Counted from the first letter of the stretch, positions 9,993-19,695 are shown. The stretch is DNA of 64,000 bases from Mycolicibacterium mengxianglii (GCF_015710575.1 NZ_CP065373.1:1612001-1676000), one strand, 5' to 3'. Made by a program: numbers and translations. Notes: generated from the sequence alone by a model not told the origin.

Positions 9993-12900
9993 ATGGCAGG
10001 ACCGAAGTTCTTCCTCGAGTGGCCGGTGGTCCGGCAACTGCGATCCGGCGATCTGTTCGGCCGCGGTCCGGCGGTGACCTCACAACGAACTCGTGACATC
10101 ACGCCGCGGACCACGACCGCCGATCGGGTGGTGCAGAGCGTGTGCCCCTATTGCGCGGTCGGCTGCGGGCAGCGGGTCTTCGTCAAGGACGAGCGGGTGG
10201 TGCAGATCGAAGGCGATCCCGATTCGCCGATCTCGCGCGGACGACTCTGCCCGAAGGGTGCGGCCAGTGAACAGCTGGTCAACTCGCCCGGCCGGCAGAT
10301 CGACATGCTCTACCGCGCCCCGGGCGCCACGCAATGGCAGCGCATCGATCGTGACCGCGCCATCGAGATGGTGGCAGACAGGTTCATCGAGTCCCGTCGC
10401 AACTCCTGGCAGGACATCGACAAGAAGGGCAACCTGCTGAGGCGGACGATGGGCATCGCCGCGCTCGGCGGCGCGACGCTGGACAACGAAGAGAACTACG
10501 TCATCAAGAAACTCTTCACGGCGGCGGGCGCGATTCAGATCGAGAACCAAGCTCGTATTTGACACTCCGCCACGGTTCCCGGTCTGGGAACCTCCTTCGG
10601 GCGCGGCGGCGCCACCCAGTCTCTGCAGGACATGGCCAACGCAGATTGCATCGTCATTCAGGGCTCCAACATGGCCGAGTGTCATCCGGTGGGTTTCCAG
10701 TGGGTCGAGGAAGCACGCGCCCGCGGTGCCCGGGTCATCCACGTCGACCCGCGTTTCACCCGCACCTCGGCGGTGTCCGACAAGCACATCCCGATCCGCG
10801 CCGGCTCTGATGTGGTGCTGCTCGGCGCGCTGATCAACCACGTGCTGAGCAACGACCTGTGGTTCAAGGAATACGTGGTCGCCTACACCAACGCCGCCAC
10901 CCTGATCAACGAGGATTTCAAGGACACCGAGGATCTCGGCGGGTTGTTCTCCGGGTTCGACCCCGCCACCGGACAGTACGACCCGTCCTCGTGGGCCTAT
11001 GCGTCCGACGACGGTGACGGCACTGACACGATCGGCTCCGCGGGTAACGGCCACGAGCACGGAGAGAACGCCGGAGAGCGCGCAGTCGGACAGAGTTTCG
11101 GCAGCGGTGGCCCGCCGTTGGAGCACGCCCGGGTGCGACGCGACGAGACTCTGCAGCACCCGCAGACGGTGTTCCAGATCCTCAAGCGGCACTACGCGCG
11201 CTACACCCCGGAGATGGTGCGTGACGTCTGCGGCATCAAGATCGAGGATTTCCACTACCTGGCGCAGTCGATCGTCGAGAATTCCGGCCGCGAGCGCACC
11301 ACCTGCTTCGCCTACGCCGTCGGCTGGACCCAGCACACCCTGGGGGCCCAATTCATCCGCACCGCAACGATTCTGCAGCTGCTGACCGGAAACGTAGGAC
11401 GTCCGGGAAGCGGCATCATGGCGCTGCGCGGGCATGCCAGCATCCAGGGCTCCACCGACATCCCGACGTTGTTCAACCTGCTCCCGGGGTATCTGCCGAT
11501 GCCCAAGGCCGGCAGCCACAACACTTTCGCCGACTACCTGGCGGCGGTCGGGTCGAAGAAGCAGAAAGGCTACTGGGCCAACTCAGATCAGTACGTCGTC
11601 AGCCTGCTCAAGGCGTGGTGGGGAGATGCCGCCCGCGAAGACAACGACTGGGCCTACAACTACCTGCCGCGGCTGTCCGGTCCACACGGCACCTACCAGA
11701 CGGTGATGTCGATGCTCGACGACGAGGTCGAGGGGTACTTCCTGCTCGGCCAGAATCCCGCGGTCGGGTCGGCGCACGGCCGGATGCAGCGCATGGGTAT
11801 GTCGCACCTGAAGTGGTTGGTGGTGCGCGATCTCAACCTGATCGAATCGGCCACGTGGTGGAAAGACGGTCCCGAGATCGCCTCCGGTGAACTCAAGACC
11901 GAGGACATCGACACCGAGGTGTTCTTCTTCCCGGCCGCCACGCACGTCGAGAAGGCCGGCACCTTCACCCAGACGCAGCGCATGCTGCAGTGGCGGCACA
12001 AGGCCGTCGAACCCCCGGGTGACTGCCAGAGCGAGTTGGAGTTCTTCATCGAACTCGGGCACCGCATCCGGGCCAAGCTGGCCGGATCCACCGACGAGCG
12101 GGATCGGCCGCTGCTGGATCTGACCTGGGACTATCCCACCGACGAACACGGCGAACCCGATTCGGCGGCGGTGCTGGCGGAGATCAACGGGCACTTCCTC
12201 ACCGGGCCCGACGCCGGCCGGCCGGTCTCGGGGTACACCGATCTGCGCGCCGACGGCACCACCTCCTGCGGCTGCTGGATCTACTCCGGGGTCTTCGCCG
12301 ACGGCGTCAACCAGTCGGCGCGGCGGGTGCCGCAGGGCGGCCCGTCGCCCAACCAGCACGAATGGGGTTGGGTGTGGCCCGCCGACCGGCGGATCCTCTA
12401 CAACCGGGCGTCAGCCGACCCCGACGGCAAGCCGTGGAGCGAACGCAAGCGCTACATCTGGTGGGACACCGAGCAGGGCCGCTGGGTCGGGGATGACGTT
12501 CCGGACTTCCCGATCGCGCTGGCGCCCGGCACGCGCCCGGACCCCGATGTCGGGGGTCCGGACGCCCTCGCCGGCGATGACCCGTTCATCATGCAGGCCG
12601 ACGGCAAGGGCTGGCTGTTCGCGCCGAAGGGCATGGTGGACGGTCCGCTGCCGACGCATTACGAGCCGCAGGAATCGCCGGTGGCCAACGGGCTCTACCC
12701 GCAACAGCAGAGCCCGTCGCGAATCATGTTCCCGCGCAAGGACAATCTGAGCGCGCCCAGCGCCGGCGAACCCGGTGCGGATGTCTATCCCTATGTGTTC
12801 ACCACCTACCGGCTGACCGAGCATCACACCGCCGGCGGCATGAGCCGTTGGTTGCCGTACCTGTCGGAGCTGCAGCCGGAGATGTTCTGTGAGGTGTCGC

Positions 12901-13292
12901 CGGAGTTGGCGGCCGAACGCGGCCTCGAGCCGTACGGCTGGGCGACCATCGTGTCGCCGCGCGCGGCCATCGAAGCCCGGGTGCTGGTCACCGAGCGGAT
13001 GACGCCGCTGCAGATCGGCGGCCACACCGTGCACCAGATCGGCCTGCCGTATCACTGGGGTGTGGGCAGTGACGCCGTGGTCAGCGGCGACGCGGCCAAC
13101 GATCTGCTGGGGGTCACACTGGATCCGAACGTGCAGATCCAGGAGTCGAAGGCGGGGTCGTGCGATATCCGTGCGGGCCGGCGCCCGCGGGGTGCGGATT
13201 TACTGCGGCTGATCGAGGAATACCAATCCCGAGCCGGCGCGACCACCGAGACCAGCAACACCCGGATCACCGATCCGACGAGGGAGGGCTGA
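9993..13292 (+). CDS. fdh: formate dehydrogenase alpha subunit, selenocysteine-containing
   Basis: Molybdopterin enzyme that oxidises formate to CO2. The frame runs from ATG 9993 to TGA 13290-13292 with one internal TGA at 10560-10562 (codon 190). The product is 1099 aa including selenocysteine. Codon 190 lies in the family motif NQARI-Sec-H, where Sec or Cys binds the metal, and protein similarity continues unbroken on both sides. A 4Fe-4S cluster is bound by C51, C54, C58 and C86. The GGNAAEAHP-type motif appears as GSNMAECHP. Oddity: the N-terminus (MAGPKFFLEWPVV) lacks the twin-arginine export signal of E. coli FdnG/FdoG, so the enzyme may face the cytoplasm. It is translationally coupled (ATGA) to the beta subunit. 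Automatic callers will probably split it in two. Confidence 0.95.
10560..10592 (+). promoter_or_regulatory. selenocysteine TGA codon and SECIS hairpin
   Basis: TGA at 10560-10562 is followed, after an 11-base spacer, by a perfect 7-bp stem (GGTTCCC at 10574-10580 with GGGAACC at 10586-10592) closing the pentaloop GGTCT. The E. coli fdhF SECIS has the same spacer length and the same GGUCU loop, which carries the SelB-binding G and U. This is the signal that recruits SelB and tRNA-Sec. Confidence 0.93.
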
Positions 13293-14260
13293 TGGGCCAA
13301 CTGTCCGGGCCGACCGATCCCACCAGCGATGTGCGCTGGCAGGACCCCAAACCACGCAAGGGGTTCTTCACCGACACCTCGATCTGCATCGGCTGCAAGG
13401 CCTGTGAGGTGGCGTGCAAGGAATGGAACCGCAACCCGCGCGACGGTGACCTGGAGATCCTGGGCTCGTCGTACGACAACACCGGCCAACTGGGGGCCAG
13501 CACCTGGCGCCACGTCGCTTTCATCGAGCAGAACCGCGACCGTATCCAGGAGGCGCGTGACTCCGGCCGGGCGCTGGTCAGTCTCGGTATGCCGTCGGTC
13601 GCGGCGAAGGCACCGGTCCAGCCGCCGGACACTCCGGAGTTCCGCTGGCTGATGGCCTCCGATGTCTGCAAACACTGCACGCATGCGGGGTGTCTGGACG
13701 TGTGCCCGACGGGTGCGTTGTTCCGCACCGAGTTCGGCACGGTCGTCGTACAGGACGACGTCTGCAACGGCTGCGGCACGTGTGTGGCGGGGTGCCCGTT
13801 CGGTGTCGTGGAACGGCGCAATGACGGCACCTACACCACCCCGGCGCAGCGTGCTGGTCAGCCGGACAGCAAGCCGATCGCCACGGGCGTCGCGCAGAAG
13901 TGCACGCTGTGTTACGACCGCCTGCTCGAGGACCAGACACCGGCATGCGCGCAGACCTGCCCCACCACGTCGATCAAATTCGGCGATCACGACGACCTCG
14001 TGGCGCAGGCCCGGGAACGGGTGGCCCAGCTGCACGCCCGCGGGCAGACCGAGGCCCGGTTGTACGGGGCCAACGAGAACGACGGAGTAGGCGGTATCGG
14101 GTCGATCTTCCTGCTGCTCGACGAACCGGAGGTGTACGGCCTGCCGCCGGATCCGCGGGTTCCGACCGCCGACCTGGTGACGATGTTCAAGCGCGCCGCG
14201 GTCGCCGGGGCGGGCATGTTCGCCGCCGCGGCCGTCGCGTTCTGGAAGGGCAGCAGGTGA
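13292..14260 (+). CDS. formate dehydrogenase iron-sulfur (beta) subunit
   Basis: A 322-aa electron-transfer subunit that passes electrons from the alpha subunit to the membrane subunit. It has four ferredoxin-type cysteine clusters: CIGCKACEVACKEW, CKHCTHAGCLDVCP, CNGCGTCVAGCPFG, and CTLCYDRL with CAQTCPTT. The C-terminus has one hydrophobic segment (AAVAGAGMFAAAAVAFW) that would anchor it, as in E. coli FdnH/FdoH. Its ATG overlaps the alpha-subunit stop (ATGA) and its stop overlaps the next start. Confidence 0.92.
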   Translation: MGQLSGPTDPTSDVRWQDPKPRKGFFTDTSICIGCKACEVACKEWNRNPRDGDLEILGSSYDNTGQLGASTWRHVAFIEQNRDRIQEARDSGRALVSLGMPSVAAKAPVQPPDTPEFRWLMASDVCKHCTHAGCLDVCPTGALFRTEFGTVVVQDDVCNGCGTCVAGCPFGVVERRNDGTYTTPAQRAGQPDSKPIATGVAQKCTLCYDRLLEDQTPACAQTCPTTSIKFGDHDDLVAQARERVAQLHARGQTEARLYGANENDGVGGIGSIFLLLDEPEVYGLPPDPRVPTADLVTMFKRAAVAGAGMFAAAAVAFWKGSR

Positions 14261-15342
14261 GCACCTCCGAGTACGACAGCCTGCGCCCACCCGATGAGGG
14301 CAGGCGCCGCGGCCGACGAAAAGGCAAGGGCCGCCGTGGGGGCGGCGCGGACGGCTCACGCGAGATGCCGATGGTGCCCGAGGCCGAGTTCACCTCGTAT
14401 TACGGGCGTCCGGTGGTCAAGCCGGCACCGTGGGGCCATGAGGTCGGGGCGTATCTGTTCCTCGGGGGCGTCGCGGCCGGGTCCGGGTTGTTGGCCGCGG
14501 GCGCTCAGCTGACCGGCAGGCCGACACTGCGCCGCAATGCCCGGCTGTCCGCGCTGGTAGCGGTGACGCTGAGTGCCGCCGCCCTGGTCAAAGACCTCGG
14601 CCGGCCGGAGCGGTTCGCCAACATGTTGCGCACGATCAAGCTGACGTCACCGATGAGTGTGGGGTCGTGGATCCTGGCCGCCTTCAGCACCGGAGCGGGT
14701 GTGGCGGCGGTCGCGGAGATCGACCGGATGACGGGGGAGCGGCTGCCGCTGGGCCCGTTGCGCCCGGTGCTGCGCGCCGTCGAAGGGCCTGCCGGCATCG
14801 AGGCCGCCTTGTTCGCACCGGCGTTGGGCGTGTACACCGCGGTGCTGCTCGGCGACACTGCGACTCCGACCTGGAATGCCGCACACCGGGATCTGCCGTT
14901 CGTGTTCGTCAGTTCGGCGAGTATGGCGGCATCGGGGCTGGCCATGGTGACCACACCCGTCGCGGAGGCCGGGCCGGCGCGCCGGCTGGCCGTCATCGGC
15001 GCCGTCGGCGATCTGGTCGCCACCAAGGTGATGCAACGGCGGATGGACCCGGTGGCCGCCGAGCCCCTGCATCACGGCGCTGCCGGTCGCATGCTGACCT
15101 GGAGCGAAAGGCTGGTCGTCGCAGGAGGATTGGGCACGCTGCTGAGTGGCCGTCACCGCGGTGTGGCCGTCGCCTCCGGGCTGGCGTTGATGACCGCGTC
15201 AGCACTGACCAGGTTCGGCGTGTTCGAGGCCGGCCTGGAGTCGGCCCGCGACCCGCGCTACACGATCGAACCGCAGAAGCGCCGCCTGGCCGCCCGCCGC
15301 GCCGCCGGCATCACCGACGACTCGATCACCACCTCCCACTGA
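14257..15342 (+). CDS. nrfD: NrfD/PsrC-family membrane anchor subunit of formate dehydrogenase
   Basis: A 361-aa polytopic membrane protein. A basic N-terminal stretch (GRRRGRRKGKGRRGG) precedes the family start, EFTSYYGRPVVKPAPWGHEVGAYLFLGGVAAGS, and about eight membrane helices follow, including LVKDLGRPERF and MSVGSWIL, which are typical NrfD motifs. It probably hands electrons to the quinone pool. GTG 14257 overlaps the beta-subunit stop by 4 bases. An NrfD-type anchor, rather than the cytochrome b subunit of E. coli FDH-N, suggests a haem-free membrane link. Confidence 0.88.
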   Translation: MSTSEYDSLRPPDEGRRRGRRKGKGRRGGGADGSREMPMVPEAEFTSYYGRPVVKPAPWGHEVGAYLFLGGVAAGSGLLAAGAQLTGRPTLRRNARLSALVAVTLSAAALVKDLGRPERFANMLRTIKLTSPMSVGSWILAAFSTGAGVAAVAEIDRMTGERLPLGPLRPVLRAVEGPAGIEAALFAPALGVYTAVLLGDTATPTWNAAHRDLPFVFVSSASMAASGLAMVTTPVAEAGPARRLAVIGAVGDLVATKVMQRRMDPVAAEPLHHGAAGRMLTWSERLVVAGGLGTLLSGRHRGVAVASGLALMTASALTRFGVFEAGLESARDPRYTIEPQKRRLAARRAAGITDDSITTSH

Positions 15343-15343
15343 C

Positions 15344-15365
15344 CGCCCAAACCAACGTTTGGGCG
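15344..15365. terminator. hairpin between convergent formate dehydrogenase and selD genes
   Basis: Perfect 9-bp stem (CGCCCAAAC with GTTTGGGCG, loop CAAC) one base after the NrfD stop and about 50 bases from the selD stop. It can act on both strands. There is no T-run, as is usual for mycobacterial terminators. Confidence 0.7.
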
Positions 15366-15418
15366 CGAAAGTGCGAGTAGATCACGTCATTTCGTCGATC
15401 TCGGCGCGGCCCGGAGGC

Positions 15419-16396
15419 TCAGCGGATCTCGATACCGGACCCGGCGACGGTGTGGCCGATGACCGGATGGCCGGGCAGCTCGCCGACCACCAGCAGGCCA
15501 CCGGAGGTCTGCGCGTCGGCCAACAGCAGCAGGTCGTCCTCGCTGACATCGGAGCCGCAACGCAGGTGCGGCCGCACCCAATCCAGATTGCGCCGGGTGC
15601 CGCCGGAGACGTAGCCGTCGCGTAGCGCCACCCGCGCGGCATCGAGCACCGGCACCGCGCCGCGGTCGATCACCGCTCCGACACCGGAGGCCCGGCACAT
15701 CTTGAACAGATGCCCCAGCAAGCCGAATCCGGTGACATCGGTGGCCGCCCGGACCCCCGCCGCGACCGCCTGCTCGGCTGCGTCGCGGTTGAGCGCCGTC
15801 ATGGTGGCGATCGCCTCGTCGAACACCTCACCGGTCTGCTTGTGCCGGTTGTTAAGCAGCCCGAGCCCCAGCGGTTTGGTCAAGGTCAACGGCAGCCCCG
15901 GTGCCGCGGCGTCATTGCGAAGCAGCCGGTCCGGGTCGGCGATCCCGGTCACCGCCATGCCGTACTTCGGCTCAGGGTCGTCGATGGAGTGCCCGCCGAT
16001 CACCGGGCAGCCCGCCTCCAATGCCGTCGCCAGACCGCCGCGCAGCACCTCGGTCATCAATGACATCGGCAGCAGATCACGCGGCCAGCCGACCAGATTG
16101 ATCGCCACGACAGGGCGCCCACCCATCGCGTAGATGTCCGACAGGGCATTGGCCGCCGCGATCCGGCCCCAGTCGTAGGCGTCATCGACGACCGGGGTGA
16201 AGAAGTCCGCTGTCGACAGCACGGCCAGGTCGCCGACCAGGACCGCAGCCGCGTCGTCGCCGTCGTCGAGACCCACCAGCACGGTGTCACCCGGCTGCCC
16301 GGTCAGCCCGCGCACCGCCTCTTCGAGTTCGCCGGGAGGGATTTTGCAGGCGCAACCACCGCCGTGCGCGTATCCGGTCAGCCGTGTTTGAGTCAC
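15419..16396 (-). CDS. selD: selenide, water dikinase (selenophosphate synthetase)
   Basis: Makes selenophosphate from selenide and ATP, the selenium donor for SelA. The 325-aa protein has the N-terminal catalytic motif HGGGCACK with Cys15 in the position of E. coli Cys17 and Lys18 in the position of Lys20. The AIRS-family ATP-binding motifs DDAAAV, STADFFTPVVDD and GGHSIDDPEPKYG follow. It starts at GTG 16396, back to back with the tRNA-Sec gene 43 bases away. It is itself a Cys form, so it does not need selenium to be made. Confidence 0.95.
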   Translation of the reverse strand: MTQTRLTGYAHGGGCACKIPPGELEEAVRGLTGQPGDTVLVGLDDGDDAAAVLVGDLAVLSTADFFTPVVDDAYDWGRIAAANALSDIYAMGGRPVVAINLVGWPRDLLPMSLMTEVLRGGLATALEAGCPVIGGHSIDDPEPKYGMAVTGIADPDRLLRNDAAAPGLPLTLTKPLGLGLLNNRHKQTGEVFDEAIATMTALNRDAAEQAVAAGVRAATDVTGFGLLGHLFKMCRASGVGAVIDRGAVPVLDAARVALRDGYVSGGTRRNLDWVRPHLRCGSDVSEDDLLLLADAQTSGGLLVVGELPGHPVIGHTVAGSGIEIR

Positions 16397-16438
16397 TCTT
16401 CGATACTAGGAGCCCGCCACCCGGCTAGGTTTGACATC

Positions 16439-16534
16439 GGAGGCGTCAGGGTTCCTGGTGGTCCCCCCGGTCTTCAAAACCGGTGAGGCCGAGTATCTCG
16501 GTCTGGCGGGTTCGATTCCCGTCCGCCTCCGCCA
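16439..16534 (+). tRNA. selC: tRNA-Sec (anticodon TCA), selenocysteine tRNA
   Basis: A 96-nt tRNA with encoded CCA (16532-16534) and discriminator G. The anticodon loop CTTCAAA with TCA at 16474-16476 sits on a 5-bp stem (CCGGT/ACCGG). It has the long variable arm of bacterial tRNA-Sec (GAGGCCGAGTATCTCGGTCT region) and a T loop TTCGATT. The acceptor GGAGGCG pairs with CGCCTCC; the eighth position is T opposite C, so the usual 8-bp acceptor of bacterial tRNA-Sec is imperfect here. selA starts 28 bases downstream. Confidence 0.93.
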
Positions 16535-16562
16535 CGAGTTATCGGGTGCCACGAGGAGGGAC

Positions 16563-17873
16563 GTGACGGAACTGGACCCGCGCAGGCGGATTCCGCGCAC
16601 TGACCAGTTGTTGGCGCTGCCGGAAGTCGGTGACGCCCGAAACAGGCTGGGCGAGAACGTCATCCGACAGGTTGTGCTCGATCTTCAGGACAAGGCACGC
16701 CGCGGTGAGCTCGCGCCGGAGGAGGTGGAGCCGGCAGTGGTGGCGGCGGTGGCCCAACGCCGCGTGACCAGTCTGCGCCCGGTGCTGAACGCTACGGGCG
16801 TGGTGGTCCACACCAATCTCGGGCGCGCGCCGTTGTCGGCGGCTGCTCTCGAGGCGCTGATCACCGCGAGCGGCTATGTCGACGTCGAACTCGATCTGGG
16901 CACCGGCACCCGCTCCAAACGCGGTGTTGCAGCCCGTGAGGCGCTGCTCGAAGCCTGCCCCGCCGCCGAGGACGCGCTGATCGTCAACAACGGAGCGGCC
17001 GCACTCGTGCTGGCCACCACCGCGTTGGCCGCGGGCCGCGAGGTGGTGATCAGCCGCGGGGAACTCATCGAGATCGGCGCGGGATTCCGGCTGCCCGATC
17101 TGATCGCGTCCACCGGCGCGCGGCTGCGGGAGGTCGGGACCACCAACCGCACCCACCTGCGCGACTACACCGACGCCATGGGCCCCGACACCGGTTGTGT
17201 ACTCAAGGTGCACCCCAGTAACTTCCGGGTGCAGGGCTTCACCACCTCGGTGGGTCTGCCGGAGCTGCGGGAAGTCACTGCTGCCCAACAGATTCCGTTG
17301 ATCTCCGATCTGGGCAGCGGATTGTTGACCCCCGATCCGGCACTGCCCGACGAGCCGGACGCCTTCACCTCGCTGACCGCCGGCGCCGATATCGTCACCG
17401 CCAGCGGCGACAAATTGCTGGGTGGTCCGCAGGCCGGCATCGTGCTGGGGCGCACCGACGTGATCACCCGGATGGCACGGCATCCGCTGGCCCGCGCGGT
17501 GCGCGCCGACAAACTCACCCTGGCCGCCGTCGAGGCCACGGTGGCCGCCGGCACGTCGCCGGTGACCGAGGCGCTGCACGCCGATCCGGCCCGGCTGCGG
17601 TCACGCGCCGAGCGGTTGGCGGCGGCCGTCGATGCGTCGGCGGTCGCCCACGACGGACGGGTCGGCGGCGGGGGAGCGCCGGGGGTGCCACTACCGGGGT
17701 GGGCGGTGCGGCTGCCCGAGGCCGCTGCTGTGCACCTTCGCACTGGTGATCCCGCGGTGCTGCCCCGGGTGCACGACGGCGCCTGCCTGATCGACCTGCG
17801 CTGCATCCCGGACACCGACGACGACCGCCTCCTGGAGGCGGTCAGAGCCGCGCTGCGGAGCGCCGAAAGGTGA
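16563..17873 (+). CDS. selA: L-seryl-tRNA(Sec) selenium transferase
   Basis: PLP enzyme that converts seryl-tRNA(Sec) to selenocysteyl-tRNA(Sec) using selenophosphate. 436 aa. Characteristic stretches are LRPVLNATGVVVHTNLGRAPL near residue 75 and the PLP lysine K284 in TASGDKLLGGPQAG. The GTG at 16563 is chosen because a GAGGAGGGA ribosome site lies just upstream; the frame stays open back through the tRNA gene, which cannot be coding. Its stop overlaps the selB start (GTGA). Confidence 0.95.
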   Translation: MTELDPRRRIPRTDQLLALPEVGDARNRLGENVIRQVVLDLQDKARRGELAPEEVEPAVVAAVAQRRVTSLRPVLNATGVVVHTNLGRAPLSAAALEALITASGYVDVELDLGTGTRSKRGVAAREALLEACPAAEDALIVNNGAAALVLATTALAAGREVVISRGELIEIGAGFRLPDLIASTGARLREVGTTNRTHLRDYTDAMGPDTGCVLKVHPSNFRVQGFTTSVGLPELREVTAAQQIPLISDLGSGLLTPDPALPDEPDAFTSLTAGADIVTASGDKLLGGPQAGIVLGRTDVITRMARHPLARAVRADKLTLAAVEATVAAGTSPVTEALHADPARLRSRAERLAAAVDASAVAHDGRVGGGGAPGVPLPGWAVRLPEAAAVHLRTGDPAVLPRVHDGACLIDLRCIPDTDDDRLLEAVRAALRSAER

Positions 17874-19693
17874 GCTCCTTCGTCGTGGCCACCGCTGGCC
17901 ACGTCGACAGCGGTAAGAGCACCCTGATCCGGGCTCTCACCGGCATCGAACCGGACCGGTGGGAGGAAGAACGTCGCCGTGGTCTGACCATCGATCTGGG
18001 CTTTGCGTGGACCACCTTGGCGTCCGGGCGGGAGATCGCCTTCGTCGATGTGCCGGGCCATCAACGCTTTTTGAGCAACACCCTCGCCGGCCTGGGCCCG
18101 GCGCCGGTGGTTTGTTTTGTGGTGGCCGCCGACGAGGGCTGGCAGGTGCAGTCCAGCGATCACCGCGATGCGATCGCCGCGCTGGGCATCCGGCACGGCC
18201 TGGTGGTGATCACCAAAGCTGACCGGGCGCCCGAGAGTGCCGCCGAGGTGCTGGCGCAGGCCCGCAGCCAGCTCGCCGACACCGGTCTGCACGACGCCCC
18301 CGCAGTCACGGTCTCCGCCGTCAACGGCCACGGCCTGCCGGAATTACACGCCGCCCTGGACAATCTGTTGGCGACGGTGCCCGCACCCGACGCCGACGAC
18401 CGGGTCCGGTTGTGGCTGGACCGCTCGTTCACCATCACCGGTGCCGGCACCGTGGTCACCGGAACACTCACGGCCGGAACGGTTTCCCGAGGTGAGGTCC
18501 TGCAGTTGCTCGACGACGGGGCTGTCCGCACGGTTACCGTCCGCGGATTGCAGAGCCGCGGTGAGGCCCATACGACGCTGCGCCCGACGGCGCGGGTGGC
18601 GCTGAATCTGCGGGGCATCGCCCATGACACCATCCGCCGCGGCGACACGCTGGTCACCCCTGGCGCCTGGTTGACCGCCCGCGCGCTGGACGTGCGCCGC
18701 ACCACCGGCACTGCGCTGGGGGAGGCACCGGCGCATCTCGTCGTGCATGTGGGCACGGCGGCGGTGGCGGCGCATCTTCGGCCGTTCGACGACGATCACG
18801 GGCGGCTCACCCTCGGCCGGCCGTTACCGCTGATCCTCGGCGACCGGTTGGTGCTGCACGACCCGGGGGCTCGTCGGGTGGTGGGCGGTGCGGTGGTGCT
18901 GGATGCGGAGCCGCCGGTGCTGCGACGTCGCGGCGACAGCGCTCGGCGGTCAATTGCGTTGGCGGAGTCGACAGCCGGTGGTGACCTCATCGCCGAGGTG
19001 GCCCGCAGGGGTGCCGTCAGGTCGAGTCACCTGCGCCGGCTCGGCCTTCTGGCCGACGGCGCCCCGATTCCTCCCGATGCCGTCGAGATCGGTGACTGGT
19101 GGGTGCACCGCAAGACGTTCGCTTCCTGGCAGCAACAGCTGCACGTCGAGCTGGAACAGGTCGGTGCGCGAGATCCGTTGGCGGGCGGGCTAACTCGGGG
19201 TGCGGCCAGCGACCTGCTCGCACTACCGGATGCGGGGCTGCTCGAGGCGATCGTGCGCGACGCCGGACTCGAGCACGTCGGTGGCCGTATTCGGTTGCCG
19301 GGCACCACACATGACTTGGGTTCCGCCGAAGCGGCGATCGCCGAACTGGAGACCCGGCTGCGGTCGGCGCCCTTCCAAGCGCCCGAAGCCTACGACCTGG
19401 CCGGGCTGGGGCTGGGTGCACGCGAACTGGCGGCCGCCGAGCGCGCCGGAAGGGTGCTGCGACTGCGCGACGGTGTCGTGCTGTTGCCGACCGCACCCGC
19501 GCTTGCCATGCGGGCGCTGGCCGGGCTCGCCCAACCCTTCACCACGAGCCAGGCGCGGCAGAAGCTGGAAACCACACGGCGCGTGGTGATCCCGCTACTG
19601 GAATACCTGGACGGACGTGGGTGGACCCGACGGATCGACGCCGGACATCGTGAGGTGGTGCGGCGAGGCGGCCCACCCGCCGGCGCTACGTAG
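17870..19693 (+). CDS. selB: selenocysteine-specific elongation factor
   Basis: GTPase that carries selenocysteyl-tRNA(Sec) to ribosomes stopped at a TGA followed by a SECIS hairpin. 607 aa. GTP-binding motifs: GHVDSGKST (residues 10-18), RGLTIDLGFA, DVPGHQRF, and ITKAD in place of NKxD. EF-Tu-like domains 2 and 3 follow, then a C-terminal winged-helix region (last 250 residues or so) that binds the SECIS. It overlaps selA by 4 bases, completing a tRNA-Sec/selA/selB operon. Confidence 0.95.
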   Translation: MSSFVVATAGHVDSGKSTLIRALTGIEPDRWEEERRRGLTIDLGFAWTTLASGREIAFVDVPGHQRFLSNTLAGLGPAPVVCFVVAADEGWQVQSSDHRDAIAALGIRHGLVVITKADRAPESAAEVLAQARSQLADTGLHDAPAVTVSAVNGHGLPELHAALDNLLATVPAPDADDRVRLWLDRSFTITGAGTVVTGTLTAGTVSRGEVLQLLDDGAVRTVTVRGLQSRGEAHTTLRPTARVALNLRGIAHDTIRRGDTLVTPGAWLTARALDVRRTTGTALGEAPAHLVVHVGTAAVAAHLRPFDDDHGRLTLGRPLPLILGDRLVLHDPGARRVVGGAVVLDAEPPVLRRRGDSARRSIALAESTAGGDLIAEVARRGAVRSSHLRRLGLLADGAPIPPDAVEIGDWWVHRKTFASWQQQLHVELEQVGARDPLAGGLTRGAASDLLALPDAGLLEAIVRDAGLEHVGGRIRLPGTTHDLGSAEAAIAELETRLRSAPFQAPEAYDLAGLGLGARELAAAERAGRVLRLRDGVVLLPTAPALAMRALAGLAQPFTTSQARQKLETTRRVVIPLLEYLDGRGWTRRIDAGHREVVRRGGPPAGAT

Positions 19694-19695
19694 CG
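19684..19695. other. palindrome holding both stop codons of convergent selB and MFS genes
   Basis: CGCTACGTAGCG is a perfect 12-bp palindrome. It contains the selB TAG (19691-19693) and the reverse-strand TAG of the MFS gene (19686-19688), so the two coding regions overlap by 8 bases inside it. Confidence 0.6.
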
